A program made the translations under genes and the position numbers. The notes beneath the pieces are model-generated. The model was not told the origin of the DNA. It made no database searches and saw nothing but the letters and a program-made list of their open reading frames with translations. From JAUWMI01 sp964454265 (lineage in GTDB: Bacteria; Sumerlaeota; Sumerlaeia; MWCT01; JAUWMI01), in contig CAYVXD010000028.1 in assembly GCA_964454265.1 (NCBI GenBank), forward strand, positions 1 through 35,754: 35,754 nucleotides of DNA, read 5' to 3'. Each line of letters starts with the position of its first letter. Position 1 is the stretch's first letter. This document shows positions 16,081 through 25,184 of this stretch, in pieces.

Positions 16081-17322
16081 ATGGATTATCCGAAGTTGCG
16101 CAGTATTGACCTGTTTCCGACAGAGGCGTCGGGAGAGCAGGTTTTGTGCCTGCGCGATCCGGAACAGATCAGCGAAAAAATGCTGTTCGTACCGCAGAAC
16201 AAGTCTACGATGCTATTGTTAAGTCTTATGGACGGGAAGCATTCGATTCGCGATATCCAGGCAGAGTATATGCGGCGGTTTGGGGAGTTGATCTTTACTA
16301 CGAAGATTGAAGAGATGGTGGAGAAGCTGGATGAGTGTTTGCTTCTGGAAAGCGGGCAGTATGCGGAGCATCGAGCTAGGTTAGAGGAGGCGTTTCGGCG
16401 GCAAACGCTGCGGCAAGCAGCACACGCGGGATCTGCGTATGAGGCGGATGCAGAGCGGCTGAAGAGCCAGCTGGCTGGATATTTTGAGCCACCAGAGGGG
16501 CCAGGGCATGATGGGTCGAAAAAAGCAGAGGGGCTATTGGCGGGAGTAATAGCGCCGCACATTGACTTTCAACGCGGTGGGCCTTGTTACGCATGGGCGT
16601 ATGACGCGGTGGCGCGCCTGCGGAGCGAGGTGGACGTTTTTGTTGTGCTGGGGATTGCGCATACTGCAGCGCGAGAATTTTTTATGCTAACCCGAAAGGG
16701 ATTTGAAACGCCATTGGGAGTGGTGGAGACAGATACAGCGATAGTGGATTCGCTTGTTTCGGGTTATGGATGTTGCGATTTGTTTGCTGACGAGTTTGTA
16801 CATCGCAAAGAGCATTCAATTGAGTTTCAGGTAGTGATGCTGCAGTATGTGCTGGGAAAGCAGAGGGGGTTTACAATCGTGCCGATACTGTGCGGGTCGT
16901 TTGAGGAGCTGATTGCATCGGGGCGGTCACCTATGGATGAGGACAAGGTGAGAGAATTTGTTAACCTGCTGCGCAAAGTGATCAGGGAGCTGGGCAGAAA
17001 AGTATGCGTGATTGCGGGAGTAGATTTGTCGCATATCGGGCAGCAATTCGGAGATGCAGGGCAGTTAGACATGACTGACATGCAACGCGTCAAAACATAC
17101 GATACAGCGCTGCTTGAGCGAGTGGCGGCGCAAGACGCAGAGGGATTTTATCGCGATGTACAGATGGATGGTAATCGGCGGCGCATCTGTGGGCTACCAG
17201 CAATCTACGTGTTGCTGCAAGTATTAGAGGCACGATCAGGAGAGACGCTGAAGTACATGCAGAGTTGTAATGCGGCTGCGGGATCAATGGTAAGTTTTGC
17301 GAGCATGGGGCTTTATAAATAG
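16081..17322 (+). CDS. amrB: MEMO-family protein (AmmeMemoRadiSam B) with N-terminal PqqD-like domain
   Basis: 413 residues. The MEMO domain starts near 113 (HAGSAYEADAERLKSQL) and shows GVIAPHIDFQRGG with the conserved His at 160, GIAHT near 191-195, EHSIEFQ at 244-250, GVDLSHIG at 313-320 and the conserved Cys at 370 (ICGLPAIY). The first 110 residues are an extra domain, with FVPQNKSTMLLLSLMDGKHSIRDIQ reading as a PqqD/RRE-like winged helix. MEMO proteins are metal-binding, dioxygenase-like; in bacteria and archaea they often accompany an AMMECR1 protein and a radical SAM protein, but neither partner is nearby. The ATG at 16081 follows GAGGGA at 16071-16076; the frame extends to a TTG at 16069. 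The symbol names the family and is not a proven function. Confidence 0.85.
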   Translation: MDYPKLRSIDLFPTEASGEQVLCLRDPEQISEKMLFVPQNKSTMLLLSLMDGKHSIRDIQAEYMRRFGELIFTTKIEEMVEKLDECLLLESGQYAEHRARLEEAFRRQTLRQAAHAGSAYEADAERLKSQLAGYFEPPEGPGHDGSKKAEGLLAGVIAPHIDFQRGGPCYAWAYDAVARLRSEVDVFVVLGIAHTAAREFFMLTRKGFETPLGVVETDTAIVDSLVSGYGCCDLFADEFVHRKEHSIEFQVVMLQYVLGKQRGFTIVPILCGSFEELIASGRSPMDEDKVREFVNLLRKVIRELGRKVCVIAGVDLSHIGQQFGDAGQLDMTDMQRVKTYDTALLERVAAQDAEGFYRDVQMDGNRRRICGLPAIYVLLQVLEARSGETLKYMQSCNAAAGSMVSFASMGLYK

Positions 17323-17460
17323 CTTTGGGAAGAGGCAAAAGCGAAATTCTTTTGGCGCAATGGCTATGCGCAGCGCAGCATATGGGGTTGCAGTGAGTGA
17401 GCGGGAATATCAACCCGTTCGAAGAAATGAAAGGTCAATTTTAAACAGAAGGACTCACAA

Positions 17461-18780
17461 GTGAAGCGCACAGACTCAGACGGGTCCGGTCGGGACGCGA
17501 GGGCGTCTGCCCGCAAGAGTGTGAGTGTTGAGATTGTATCTACAGGCACGGAGTTGATGCAAGGCCTGTATTCGGATACGAATGCGCAGTATTTAAGCCG
17601 GGTGATGGAGGGATTGGGGTTTGAGGTACGCTACCACACTGCGGTAGGAGATGATGCAGAGACCTTGGAGGAAGCGTTACGGATTGCGCGTGGTCGGGTG
17701 GAGATTGTGGTGATCACGGGTGGCCTGGGGCCAACGGCAGATGACGTAACGCGGGATGTGGTGGCGCGAGTATGGGGAAAAGAGTTGCGGGAAGATAAGG
17801 AGGGGCTGCAGCTGATAGAAGAACGATTTGCCGCGCGCGGGCTGAAAATGCCTGCATCGAATCGGGTGCAGGCCCTCGTGCCAGAAGGTGCAGTTGCGCT
17901 CCGTAACCCTGTAGGAACGGCGACGGGATTTATCTCGCAAGGCGAGGAGGCGGTGGCGGTTGTACTGCCCGGGCCAAGGCGAGAGTTTGTGCCCATGCTG
18001 CAGAAGTATGTGATCCCCTTTCTCAAAGAGACGTATGGCGTGCAGCAGTTGCGGCGGACAAGGACGATCCGAACGTTCGGTGTGCCGGAATCGTACTTGA
18101 ACGAGCAGCTGCGTGATTTGTTTTCGCAGAGTGGAGAGCCTGGTCTGGCGTTTTTAGCAAAGCCGGGAAAGGTGGATATTCGCCTGAATGTGCGAGGAGA
18201 GAGCGAGCCAGAGGTAGAGCGATGCATTGCAGAGATGGAACGGAAAATTCTTCGTCGCATCGCTGAGGAGCATGTGTACGGCTATGATGAAGAGGAGATT
18301 GAGCAGAGCGTGGGCAATCTCCTGAGAGAACGTAGACTGCGCGTTGCAGTGGCGGAGTCGTGCACTGGCGGCGAGGCGACCATGCGACTGACCGAGGTGT
18401 CGGGGAGCTCAAACTATATTTCGGAGTGTTATGTAACGTATAGCAATGAGGCGAAAGTAAAATTGGTGGGAGTTAGGCGCGACACACTGGAAGCGTATGG
18501 AGCAGTGAGCCGGGAGACGGCAGCGGAGATGGCGGTAGGGGTGCGCGAGCGAGCGGGTGTGGACATTGGTCTGGGAATTACGGGTATTGCGGGGCCCACA
18601 GGAGGAACAGCGGAGAAACCGGTTGGGCTTGTGTATTTTGGGTTAGCGGATGCAAGCGGAGTGATGACGTTTCGGCGGCAATTTACAGGCAATCGGAGCG
18701 AGAATCGGCTGTGGGCGACAGAGACAGCGCTGGATTTGTTGCGGCGGTTGATCCTGGGGAAGTTAGCGCCGGAGAAATGA
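17461..18780 (+). CDS. cinA: CinA: nicotinamide-nucleotide amidase / damage-inducible protein
   Basis: 439 residues, the usual two-domain length. The N-terminal molybdopterin-binding-like (COG1058) domain shows STGTELMQG near 27-35 and VVITGGLGPTADDVTRD near 81-97. The C-terminal domain shows VAVAESCTGG and GITGIAGPTGGTAEKPVGLVYFG, the nucleophile and glycine-rich signatures of the NMN amidohydrolase family. It recycles NMN and has an ADP-ribose pyrophosphatase activity in some species. The GTG start at 17461 follows AGAAGGA with seven bases between. It lies 138 bases after the MEMO gene on the same strand. There is an extra stretch of about 20 residues before the first strand, so the true start could be slightly downstream. 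Confidence 0.93.
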   Translation: MKRTDSDGSGRDARASARKSVSVEIVSTGTELMQGLYSDTNAQYLSRVMEGLGFEVRYHTAVGDDAETLEEALRIARGRVEIVVITGGLGPTADDVTRDVVARVWGKELREDKEGLQLIEERFAARGLKMPASNRVQALVPEGAVALRNPVGTATGFISQGEEAVAVVLPGPRREFVPMLQKYVIPFLKETYGVQQLRRTRTIRTFGVPESYLNEQLRDLFSQSGEPGLAFLAKPGKVDIRLNVRGESEPEVERCIAEMERKILRRIAEEHVYGYDEEEIEQSVGNLLRERRLRVAVAESCTGGEATMRLTEVSGSSNYISECYVTYSNEAKVKLVGVRRDTLEAYGAVSRETAAEMAVGVRERAGVDIGLGITGIAGPTGGTAEKPVGLVYFGLADASGVMTFRRQFTGNRSENRLWATETALDLLRRLILGKLAPEK

Positions 18781-18840
18781 AGGGTGAAAGGTGAGCCGGA
18801 CGACTTCCGTCTGGCAAAAAGCCTCAGTGAGGGGATTCTG

Positions 18841-19770
18841 ATGCGAGTAGATATGAAAATAGCGACGCTGGTCATGGTATGGTTGGTTTGTGTAGGTGTG
18901 TTGCCGCACGGCATTCGGGGGCAGGAGCCAGCAGCAACGGTAATAATAACACCGACGCCGAGTCCTGAACAGACACGTCCCGATGAAGAAGTTGTTCCAT
19001 TACTTTCAATGCCGCAGGTTCCTGTAGTGTCACGACCGATGCCCGGAATTGGAAATGAAACTAAGACAGAGCAGCAGGCAGACATTGTAGGAGAGCATGA
19101 GGAGCCGGGATTTACGTTCACCTACGTGCCGCCGCTGAGTCTCAATGATTCAATCCGTTTGATGCGCAGGTGTATTGATCTGCTGGAGCAGAATAACGAT
19201 CAGTTTGTGGAACTGCGCAAGGAGAAGGCGAGGGATGCCCTGGCGGATGTGATTGAATATGTCAAGACAGTGGATCAGGCGCACAGCTTACTGGCGCATT
19301 ACAAATGGTACTACATCGGTCGAAATAAAGTGTCGCTTGGTGACGAGATTGACGAGGATACGTATGATGTAGAGCCGCTGCTCAAAGGGGCAAGTGCAAT
19401 CAGTTTCTCGGCTACGCGGGGCGACGTATACGTTCATCGGATGAAGGTAATTGATGCGCATGGTGCAGAGACGAATTTCAAAATTGACAAGTGGATTGAT
19501 TCGGGTCTTCCGCGACGGGAGATTTGTTATTTGTTTTTTCAAACCGACATTGCGCGGATTATTATGGATTATTCAGCCAAGAAGAACGAGAGCCCACGGC
19601 TGTCGGTTTACGTCGGCGTCACGCCGATGCCAGAGTATGCGAAGGAGGCAATCTATTATTTAGCAGCCGCACGCAAGGCAACAGAAAGTGGAAATTTTCC
19701 CGAAGCGATTGAGAATATCAGACGCGGATGGATGCGACTGTTAAACTACAAACTTGCGCGGCGGCTGTGA
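18841..19770 (+). CDS. Secreted or lipid-free periplasmic protein of unknown function
   Basis: 309 residues from the ATG at 18841, preceded by GTGAGGGG with six bases between; the frame is open to a GTG at 18784 but that would bury the signal peptide. The signal peptide is MRVDMKIATLVMVWLVCVG followed by a cut near HGIRGQ/EPA. A Pro/Thr/Glu-rich linker (ITPTPSPEQTRPDEE) leads to a folded part with a helical segment DSIRLMRRCIDLLEQNN and a beta-rich part around YDVEPLLKGASAISF, then a helical C-terminus (YYLAAARKATESGNFPEAIENI) that resembles a tetratricopeptide-like helix pair. I recognise no family. It starts 60 bases after cinA and may be co-transcribed with it. Confidence 0.75.
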   Translation: MRVDMKIATLVMVWLVCVGVLPHGIRGQEPAATVIITPTPSPEQTRPDEEVVPLLSMPQVPVVSRPMPGIGNETKTEQQADIVGEHEEPGFTFTYVPPLSLNDSIRLMRRCIDLLEQNNDQFVELRKEKARDALADVIEYVKTVDQAHSLLAHYKWYYIGRNKVSLGDEIDEDTYDVEPLLKGASAISFSATRGDVYVHRMKVIDAHGAETNFKIDKWIDSGLPRREICYLFFQTDIARIIMDYSAKKNESPRLSVYVGVTPMPEYAKEAIYYLAAARKATESGNFPEAIENIRRGWMRLLNYKLARRL

Positions 19771-19811
19771 AATCAGACCGGGAACAGCAACCAGGTGGCC
19801 AGGCAATTGGC

Positions 19812-19833
19812 GCGCAGGGTGAACGCCCTGCGC
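19812..19833 (+). terminator. Hairpin after the secreted-protein gene
   Basis: GCGCAGGG at 19812-19819 pairs with CCCTGCGC at 19826-19833 around a six-base loop, followed by TGGTTATTTTAT. The T-rich tail is weak, so this is a possible but not strong intrinsic terminator, 42 bases after the stop codon. Confidence 0.4.
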
Positions 19834-19892
19834 TGGTTATTTTATGGAAAGGTCGTAGAAAAGACGTTTCTTATGGTTCTTGGAATTTCATA

Positions 19893-19920
19893 GTAGGGGC
19901 GTTTAATTAAACGCCCCTAC
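19893..19920. repeat. 28-bp perfect palindrome, 8-12-8 family
   Basis: The ends are GTAGGGGC and GCCCCTAC, the inner 12 are GTTTAATTAAAC, and all 28 bases are self-complementary. It lies in the 300-base spacer between the secreted-protein gene and the GT-C glycosyltransferase. Confidence 0.9.
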
Positions 19921-20066
19921 ATGCTAGCAGCTGGCCCACTACAGATCCTGAAGAGCCTTTCTTATGATTCGTCCGGTTGCGTGTGGATAAGCGAGTTATG
20001 CAGATGTAATGGATGGCGATGCCAAAAGAAGTGGCGTGACATTCCGGTAGAAATTCTGGAGTGAAT

Positions 20067-22016
20067 ATGGCGATTCTGTGGGGTATAAGTATTCTGGTAA
20101 TAGCGGGATATATTGGCGCGCGTCTTGTTGGCGGGCGCCGTTTGTTTGCTCATTACGATGCACCGGTTGTTGCGCTCGGGATAGGACTTGGGGTGTGCGC
20201 GCACCTCGTGTACCTGCTGGGGCTGGTACAGCTCTATTATGAATGGCTGTTTCGCGCCGCAACGATCATTGCGACATGCCTGGTAGTACTAATCGTAGTG
20301 ACCCGAAAACGCAGTAGCGTAATGAGCCATATGCGAGAAATGTGGAAGGGATTCCCGCCAGCAGGCACCCTGGCATTCTGGTCTATGCTGGGGATTGTCT
20401 TGGTCTTGCTGTTCATAGTTGGCACATTATTTGCAATTACAAGCACACCAGAAATGCTCATTGATTCCTACATGTACCATCTAACCGTGCCGAAGGCATA
20501 CCTTGGCCATCATGGGATTTTTGCCATCTCCTATAATCTCTGTTCGAATTTCCCGCTGATGCCCCAGATGCTTTACATTTGGGTGCTGGGTTTAATGCCG
20601 AATGCTATTATTAAATGTAAAATGGCGTCGCTGGCATATGCGATTATGCTGGGGTGGCTGACGTACTGTCTGGGACGCCGCTTTTTCAGCGCAGCAGTAG
20701 GTGTGGTAGCAATGACACTGGTAATGCTGACTCGAGACGTCGGCCAGTTTGCCACGACGGCGCACGTGGACGTCCAACTCGCATTCTACGTGTGCCTGGG
20801 ATTTTATTTATTTATGGTGTGGGCCTTACAAAAACCAGAGCGGCGTGTAATGGGCCTCGGGTCAGCGGCGTTCGGCTTTGCCATAGCCTCGACTGTGCAT
20901 GGGGTAATCTTTGCCCTGATGGGAATATTGACGCTAATTTTCAGTGTGTGGGTAATTGGTTGTCTGGATCGGCGCAAAGCCAGGACAAAAAGTGAAGTGC
21001 AGAAATGCAGCGGAGTTACACGGGCCAATTTGCACGATCTCAGACGCCAGCTGGCGTTCCTCCTGGTACCTGCGCTAGTAATAGGCATGCTGTGGTGGGG
21101 CAAAAGCACAATAGTCACGGGAAATCCGCTTTATCCCTTTTTCAGCCATATCATACCGACACGGGTGGAATATAAGCAAATGGCCATAGATCAATTTGCA
21201 AAAGAGCCGTTTTATGCCTGTTTCGCGGTGCCGCTCTCCTTACACGAGTGGAAGGAATTCGGAAATTACATTCAGAAGTATTTGCGGAATGTTTATTATC
21301 TGGAAGCCAATCGAATGATATTGTTTATGTCTCTAGCTTTGCTCCTTGGCATACTTGGACGGTTTTACCGTGAGCAAACGATTATATTTCTCCTGGTGCT
21401 CAGCGCCTTCGCCATTCCTGCACTTCTGCGCTCACCTTCATGGCGCTTTTTGATCGGTCTATATCCGCTAATCATTGTACTGTTCTGGGGCAGTGTGCAG
21501 AAGTGGGTAAAACGAAAAGGCTTGTTTGCCCTCATTGCTGCCATTGCCATTGTGCTTTCCCTGAACGGCTTTTGGAACTATAATTATCCAAAACTAAAAG
21601 CTCATGACTTCCTGCCTGGTAGAGAAGCAATTACTCAATATTACAAGCGCGAATTATCTCACTATGAGTTTGTAAAGTTCATTTCAAATGCAATGCATAA
21701 AGACGACGTACTACTGGTCACAGAAAACATACCGGAACTTCCCCTCCTGCCTGCAGCGATTATCCCGAATCCTCATATGTACTCAAAGGATATGCTGGCA
21801 TTTCTGGCAGAGGATCGGGGGTACGGAAGTGAGGAAATCTTTGCGTATTTACGGAAGCTGGGGATAACGCACATCCTTACGCGAAACAGACTGGAAGGAA
21901 GGCTAGGAGAGTTTCGGGAGCGGCATCTCGAGCTGGTACGTGAGCACAAGGGGATGCGATTGTTCGCGCTTCGGTCTTTTCCAAAACTACAGCTTGAAAA
22001 TGAAGGCCCTTTCTGA
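20067..22016 (+). CDS. GT-C type polytopic glycosyltransferase-like membrane protein
   Basis: 649 residues with about 12-13 predicted membrane spans. After the third hydrophobic segment comes MLIDSYMYHLTVPKAYLGH and then YNLCSNFPLMPQMLYIWVLGL, the D-x-x-x-YHL-x-x-PK and N-x-x-SNFPL patterns of lipid-carrier-dependent GT-C glycosyltransferases (ArnT/PMT-like). A soluble C-terminal part (about 500-649) ends in a small alpha/beta region (YGSEEIFAYLRKLGITHILTRNRLE) seen in related proteins. It probably transfers a sugar from a polyprenyl carrier to an envelope or secreted acceptor. The ATG at 20067 follows GGAG with five bases between; a GTG six bases earlier is less likely. Confidence 0.75.
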   Translation: MAILWGISILVIAGYIGARLVGGRRLFAHYDAPVVALGIGLGVCAHLVYLLGLVQLYYEWLFRAATIIATCLVVLIVVTRKRSSVMSHMREMWKGFPPAGTLAFWSMLGIVLVLLFIVGTLFAITSTPEMLIDSYMYHLTVPKAYLGHHGIFAISYNLCSNFPLMPQMLYIWVLGLMPNAIIKCKMASLAYAIMLGWLTYCLGRRFFSAAVGVVAMTLVMLTRDVGQFATTAHVDVQLAFYVCLGFYLFMVWALQKPERRVMGLGSAAFGFAIASTVHGVIFALMGILTLIFSVWVIGCLDRRKARTKSEVQKCSGVTRANLHDLRRQLAFLLVPALVIGMLWWGKSTIVTGNPLYPFFSHIIPTRVEYKQMAIDQFAKEPFYACFAVPLSLHEWKEFGNYIQKYLRNVYYLEANRMILFMSLALLLGILGRFYREQTIIFLLVLSAFAIPALLRSPSWRFLIGLYPLIIVLFWGSVQKWVKRKGLFALIAAIAIVLSLNGFWNYNYPKLKAHDFLPGREAITQYYKRELSHYEFVKFISNAMHKDDVLLVTENIPELPLLPAAIIPNPHMYSKDMLAFLAEDRGYGSEEIFAYLRKLGITHILTRNRLEGRLGEFRERHLELVREHKGMRLFALRSFPKLQLENEGPF

Positions 22017-22166
22017 GAGAAGAGAGGTGAGATACGTAAAAAGAATCTATCAGGATTAGCGATCGGGCAAAATACTCTGAAAACGCAGGATTTTGTCCTT
22101 TGTCTCTCTATTTTCTGCACTAACATCTTTACCAAGGGAAGCACTTTTACATAAGGATGGAGACGT
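22017..22166. other. Spacer before cobA-hemD
   Basis: 150 bases with no visible gene. I looked for a cobalamin riboswitch ahead of this corrinoid/sirohaem gene and see none. The binding site AAGGATGGAG lies at 22155-22164. Confidence 0.4.
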
Positions 22167-23693
22167 ATGGCCGGAAAGGTATACCTGGTTGGAGCTGGGC
22201 CTGGCGATGCAGGGCTAATCACGGTGCGAGGGCGAGAGGTTCTGCAGCGGGCGACCGTGGTGGTACATGATTATCTGGTGAATGAAGAGCTGCTGGATTA
22301 TGCGCCACCCGAGGCAGAGCGGATTGATGTGGGAAAGCGGCGCGGGTATCACACGAAGCCCCAGCAAGAGATCAACCGTTTACTGTGCGAGCGAGCGAAA
22401 GCGGGGGAAGTGGTAGTCCGGCTAAAGGGAGGTGACCCATATTTATTCGGCCGTGGTGGGGAAGAGGCAGTGGAACTGGCGAAGGCAGGGATAGAGTTTG
22501 AAGTGGTGCCAGGCGTGACTTCGGCCATCGCGGTGCCAGCATACGCGGGAATTCCAGTAACGCATCGGGATATGGCGTCGCAGCTGCACATCATCACGGG
22601 TCACGAGGCGCCAGGGAAACGCGAAACGAGCTTGAACTGGAAAGTACTGGGCAAGGCAGAAGGGACTCTTGTATTTCTCATGGGTGTGGGGAACCTGCCT
22701 ACAATTGTTAAGGAGTTGCGCGCAAATGGACAGAAAGCATCAACGCCGATAGCACTGATTCGTTGGGGAACGCGGCCAGATCAGCAGACGCTGACATCAA
22801 CGCTGGGAAAGATTGTGGAGGCAGCGCGAAAGGCGAATTTTCAGCCACCGGCGATTATTATGGTTGGGCGGTGCGTAGGGTTGCGACGGAAGCTGCAGTG
22901 GTACGAGAAAAAGCCTTTGTTCGGGAAGCGCATCGCTGTGACGCGCCCCGCAGGGCAGGCAGAGGAGTTTAGCTCCGCCTTACGGGAGTATGGGGCAGTG
23001 GTATACGAATGTGCGACGATCCGCATCGAACCCGTGGGGAATGGCTCGGCAATAGATCAAGAGATCGCACGCCTGGGGGATTACGACTGGCTGATTTTTA
23101 CAAGTGTGAATGCACTAGATATGTTTATGGCAAGAGTATTTGCTCTTGGACTGGATGCGCGGTGTCTTGGAGGAGTACGAGTTTCCGTAATAGGGAGCAA
23201 GACTGCGGAGCGGCTGCGGGGGTATGGAATCGTGGCCGACGTGGTCCCGCGAGAATTTGTGCAGGAAGGGTTGCTCGACTCGCTGGCAGTCGAGCCGGGT
23301 GATAGGATTTTGCTACCGCGGGCCGCAGAGGCGCGCGACCTGCTGCCCCTGACGCTCGAGCAAAAAGGTGCGCATGTCGAGGTGGTGCCGTTGTATGAGG
23401 CAGCAGGTAACAAAGAGGGGATTGTGAAGCTGAAGAGGTACTTGACCAAAGGCCTAGTGGATGTGATCACATTTACGTCGTCGTCCACGGTGCAACGTTT
23501 GATGGATGCGCTGAGCGACAAGGAGCGAAGCCGGCTGTTTCACGATGTGCTGATTGCGAGCATCGGGCCGGTGACGTCTGCTACGGTACGGGAAGCAGGC
23601 CTGGAGGTGCAGATCGAGGCGAAGGAATATACTACCAAGGGCTTGCTCGACGTGATTTTAAAATATTTTAGCAAACGTAGGGACAGATTATAA
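22167..23693 (+). CDS. cobA-hemD: Fused uroporphyrinogen-III C-methyltransferase / uroporphyrinogen-III synthase
   Basis: 508 residues. Residues 1-245 are the SUMT domain: VYLVGAGPGDAGLITVRG, VVHDYLV, GGDPYLFGRGGEE at 88-100, VPGVTSAIAVPAYAGIPVTHR and the closing MVGRCVGLR. From about 252 the HemD domain begins (FGKRIAVTRPAGQAEEFSSALREYG), with DWLIFTSVNAL and VITFTSSSTVQRL as its typical strands. The enzyme closes hydroxymethylbilane to uroporphyrinogen III and then methylates it twice to precorrin-2, for sirohaem or cobalamin. The gene stands alone; no hemC or hemB is adjacent. The last codons and the TAA (23691-23693) lie inside a 28-bp palindrome, so the tail KRRDRL comes from the repeat. 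Confidence 0.93.
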   Translation: MAGKVYLVGAGPGDAGLITVRGREVLQRATVVVHDYLVNEELLDYAPPEAERIDVGKRRGYHTKPQQEINRLLCERAKAGEVVVRLKGGDPYLFGRGGEEAVELAKAGIEFEVVPGVTSAIAVPAYAGIPVTHRDMASQLHIITGHEAPGKRETSLNWKVLGKAEGTLVFLMGVGNLPTIVKELRANGQKASTPIALIRWGTRPDQQTLTSTLGKIVEAARKANFQPPAIIMVGRCVGLRRKLQWYEKKPLFGKRIAVTRPAGQAEEFSSALREYGAVVYECATIRIEPVGNGSAIDQEIARLGDYDWLIFTSVNALDMFMARVFALGLDARCLGGVRVSVIGSKTAERLRGYGIVADVVPREFVQEGLLDSLAVEPGDRILLPRAAEARDLLPLTLEQKGAHVEVVPLYEAAGNKEGIVKLKRYLTKGLVDVITFTSSSTVQRLMDALSDKERSRLFHDVLIASIGPVTSATVREAGLEVQIEAKEYTTKGLLDVILKYFSKRRDRL

Positions 23694-23704
23694 TCTGTCC
23701 CTAC
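23677..23704. repeat. 28-bp perfect palindrome overlapping the end of cobA-hemD
   Basis: The ends are GTAGGGAC and GTCCCTAC, the inner 12 are AGATTATAATCT, and all 28 bases are self-complementary. It supplies the last residues and the stop codon of cobA-hemD. Confidence 0.9.
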
Positions 23705-23740
23705 TCAATATCGGTGCTCGGGTAAGACCGCGAAGATTTT

Positions 23741-23790
23741 GTAGGGGTTCAAAATTTTAATCGCCTTACTTGGCGATTTTGAACCCATAC
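23741..23790. repeat. 50-bp long-arm palindrome related to the 28-bp family
   Basis: It begins GTAGGGGTTCAAAA and ends TTTTGAACCCATAC, with an inner CGCC/GGCG stem. It ends 16 bases before the histidine kinase ATG and so would lie in that gene's 5' leader. Confidence 0.7.
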
Positions 23791-23806
23791 ATGGTTGGAG
23801 TAAGGA

Positions 23807-25084
23807 ATGAAGCAGGCAATCAGTGCAGAAGAGCGGGAGTACTTGCTATGGCTGAAGCACGTAGAGGGACGTGCAATTCTTATGCTGAAGTGGGTGATCC
23901 TGGCGGTAACGCTCATGAGCTGGCTGTGGAGCACAGGATTTGTGGCTCCAGCGACGGAAATTTTCATGCTTTTTTTCCTGTACGGGATGTTCAACGTGGC
24001 GCAGACGTACTTTTTCCATTTCAGCCGGGTGCAGCTAAATCAGATCAAGAGATTCTGCTACATATCGTACTTGGTGGACGTCTTGTTTGTGACAATTCTG
24101 GTCCACTTCGACACAAGCCACTACGTAGGCCGCGCTATGCAGAGCGATTTTTATGTTCTCTACTTTCTGCTGATTCTGCGCGGGTTTGGGCTGTTTCGGA
24201 CTGCGCGCGAAAACCTGCTGATGAATCTGCTGATCTGCGTGCTGTTCATTCTGTCGGTGCGGTTGCAGGAACAATCGGTGAGTCTGCTTGGGCGTGGCAT
24301 GGCGTTAAAGTTTGCGCTGATCTGGATGGTGATTTTGATGTCCTGGTTTATCGTTGAGATTATTAACAAACAGAAAGCGGAACTGTTGAAGGCACGGGAG
24401 CGCCTGATCCGCTCGGAGCAGATGGCTACCCTTGGGGAGCTGGCAGCCGGAGTGGCGCATGAGATCAATAATCCAATCGGGATCATTTCTGCGTACTCGG
24501 AATATTTACTGAAGAACGCGGGGAAGACAAATCCACACACTGAGGATTACGAGATCATTCAAAAAGAGGCGATGCGGTGCGAGCGGATCGTGTCGGAGTT
24601 GCTTAGTTTTGCGAATCCGAGCGTGAAGGAGATTGCCGAGTGCGACATCCGGCAGCTGAATGACGAGGTAGTGAAGTTTCTGTTTCACGAGAAGGAAGAG
24701 GGGCGAATTCAGGTGAAGAAGCAGTATGCGAGCGAGGTGCCGATGGTGCTGGCAGATCCAATGCAGCTCAAGCAGGCACTGTTGAACATTTACCTGAATG
24801 CGCGGCAGGCAATTGAGGGAGAAGGTATGATTGACGTGACGATTGAGCCTGTCGGGAAGGATGCGAATTTCGTCCGGGTGGGGATCGGTGACACAGGAAA
24901 AGGAATTGATGAGGATGATCTGGAGCGGGTGTTTGAGCCATTCTTTACGCGGAAGAAGGGAGGCACGGGACTGGGGCTGACGATCACGCAACGAATCATT
25001 GAGGCACATCAGGGCCGGATTGCAATTCAGCGCCGCAAACCACGCGGGACCCTGGTAGAGATTCTGCTGCCGCGGAAAGAGTAA
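23807..25084 (+). CDS. Membrane-bound NtrB/AtoS-like sensor histidine kinase
   Basis: 425 residues. About six membrane spans occupy 25-185, with short loops and no periplasmic sensor domain, so the membrane part itself probably senses the signal. A short coiled linker (KQKAELLKARERLIRSEQMATLGELAAG) leads to the phosphoacceptor VAHEINNPIG with the His at 218. The ATPase domain shows NIYLNARQAI (N box), GDTGKGID (G1), FEPFFTRKKGG (F box) and GTGLGLTI (G2). The style matches kinases that partner NtrC-type regulators, but no regulator is adjacent. The ATG at 23807 follows GGAG with six bases between. The leader holds a 50-bp palindrome. Confidence 0.92.
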   Translation: MKQAISAEEREYLLWLKHVEGRAILMLKWVILAVTLMSWLWSTGFVAPATEIFMLFFLYGMFNVAQTYFFHFSRVQLNQIKRFCYISYLVDVLFVTILVHFDTSHYVGRAMQSDFYVLYFLLILRGFGLFRTARENLLMNLLICVLFILSVRLQEQSVSLLGRGMALKFALIWMVILMSWFIVEIINKQKAELLKARERLIRSEQMATLGELAAGVAHEINNPIGIISAYSEYLLKNAGKTNPHTEDYEIIQKEAMRCERIVSELLSFANPSVKEIAECDIRQLNDEVVKFLFHEKEEGRIQVKKQYASEVPMVLADPMQLKQALLNIYLNARQAIEGEGMIDVTIEPVGKDANFVRVGIGDTGKGIDEDDLERVFEPFFTRKKGGTGLGLTITQRIIEAHQGRIAIQRRKPRGTLVEILLPRKE

Positions 25085-25101
25085 GTTAGAGTATTTTGTC
25101 C

Positions 25102-25129
25102 TTGACAGAGGGAAGCGGGTATATATGAT
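25102..25129 (+). promoter_or_regulatory. Sigma-70 promoter of the leu operon
   Basis: TTGACA at 25102-25107 and TATGAT at 25124-25129 are separated by 16 bases. Transcription would begin near 25136 and run through the T-box leader into leuA, about 420 bases downstream. Confidence 0.65.
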
Positions 25130-25144
25130 TTAGGCCACTTTTTT

Positions 25145-25174
25145 AGAAAACGTAGGCATTTTCTAGCGTTTTCT
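25145..25174 (+). other. Hairpin near the leu leader start
   Basis: AGAAAACG at 25145-25152 pairs with CGTTTTCT at 25167-25174, followed by TTGACA. It could terminate transcription from the histidine kinase gene or form the first stem of the leu leader RNA. Confidence 0.45.
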
Positions 25175-25184
25175 TTGACAACCA

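Noticed and set aside
22017..22166. A possible cobalamin riboswitch before cobA-hemD
   Set aside because: The spacer is only 150 bases and no B12-box-like sequence was seen.
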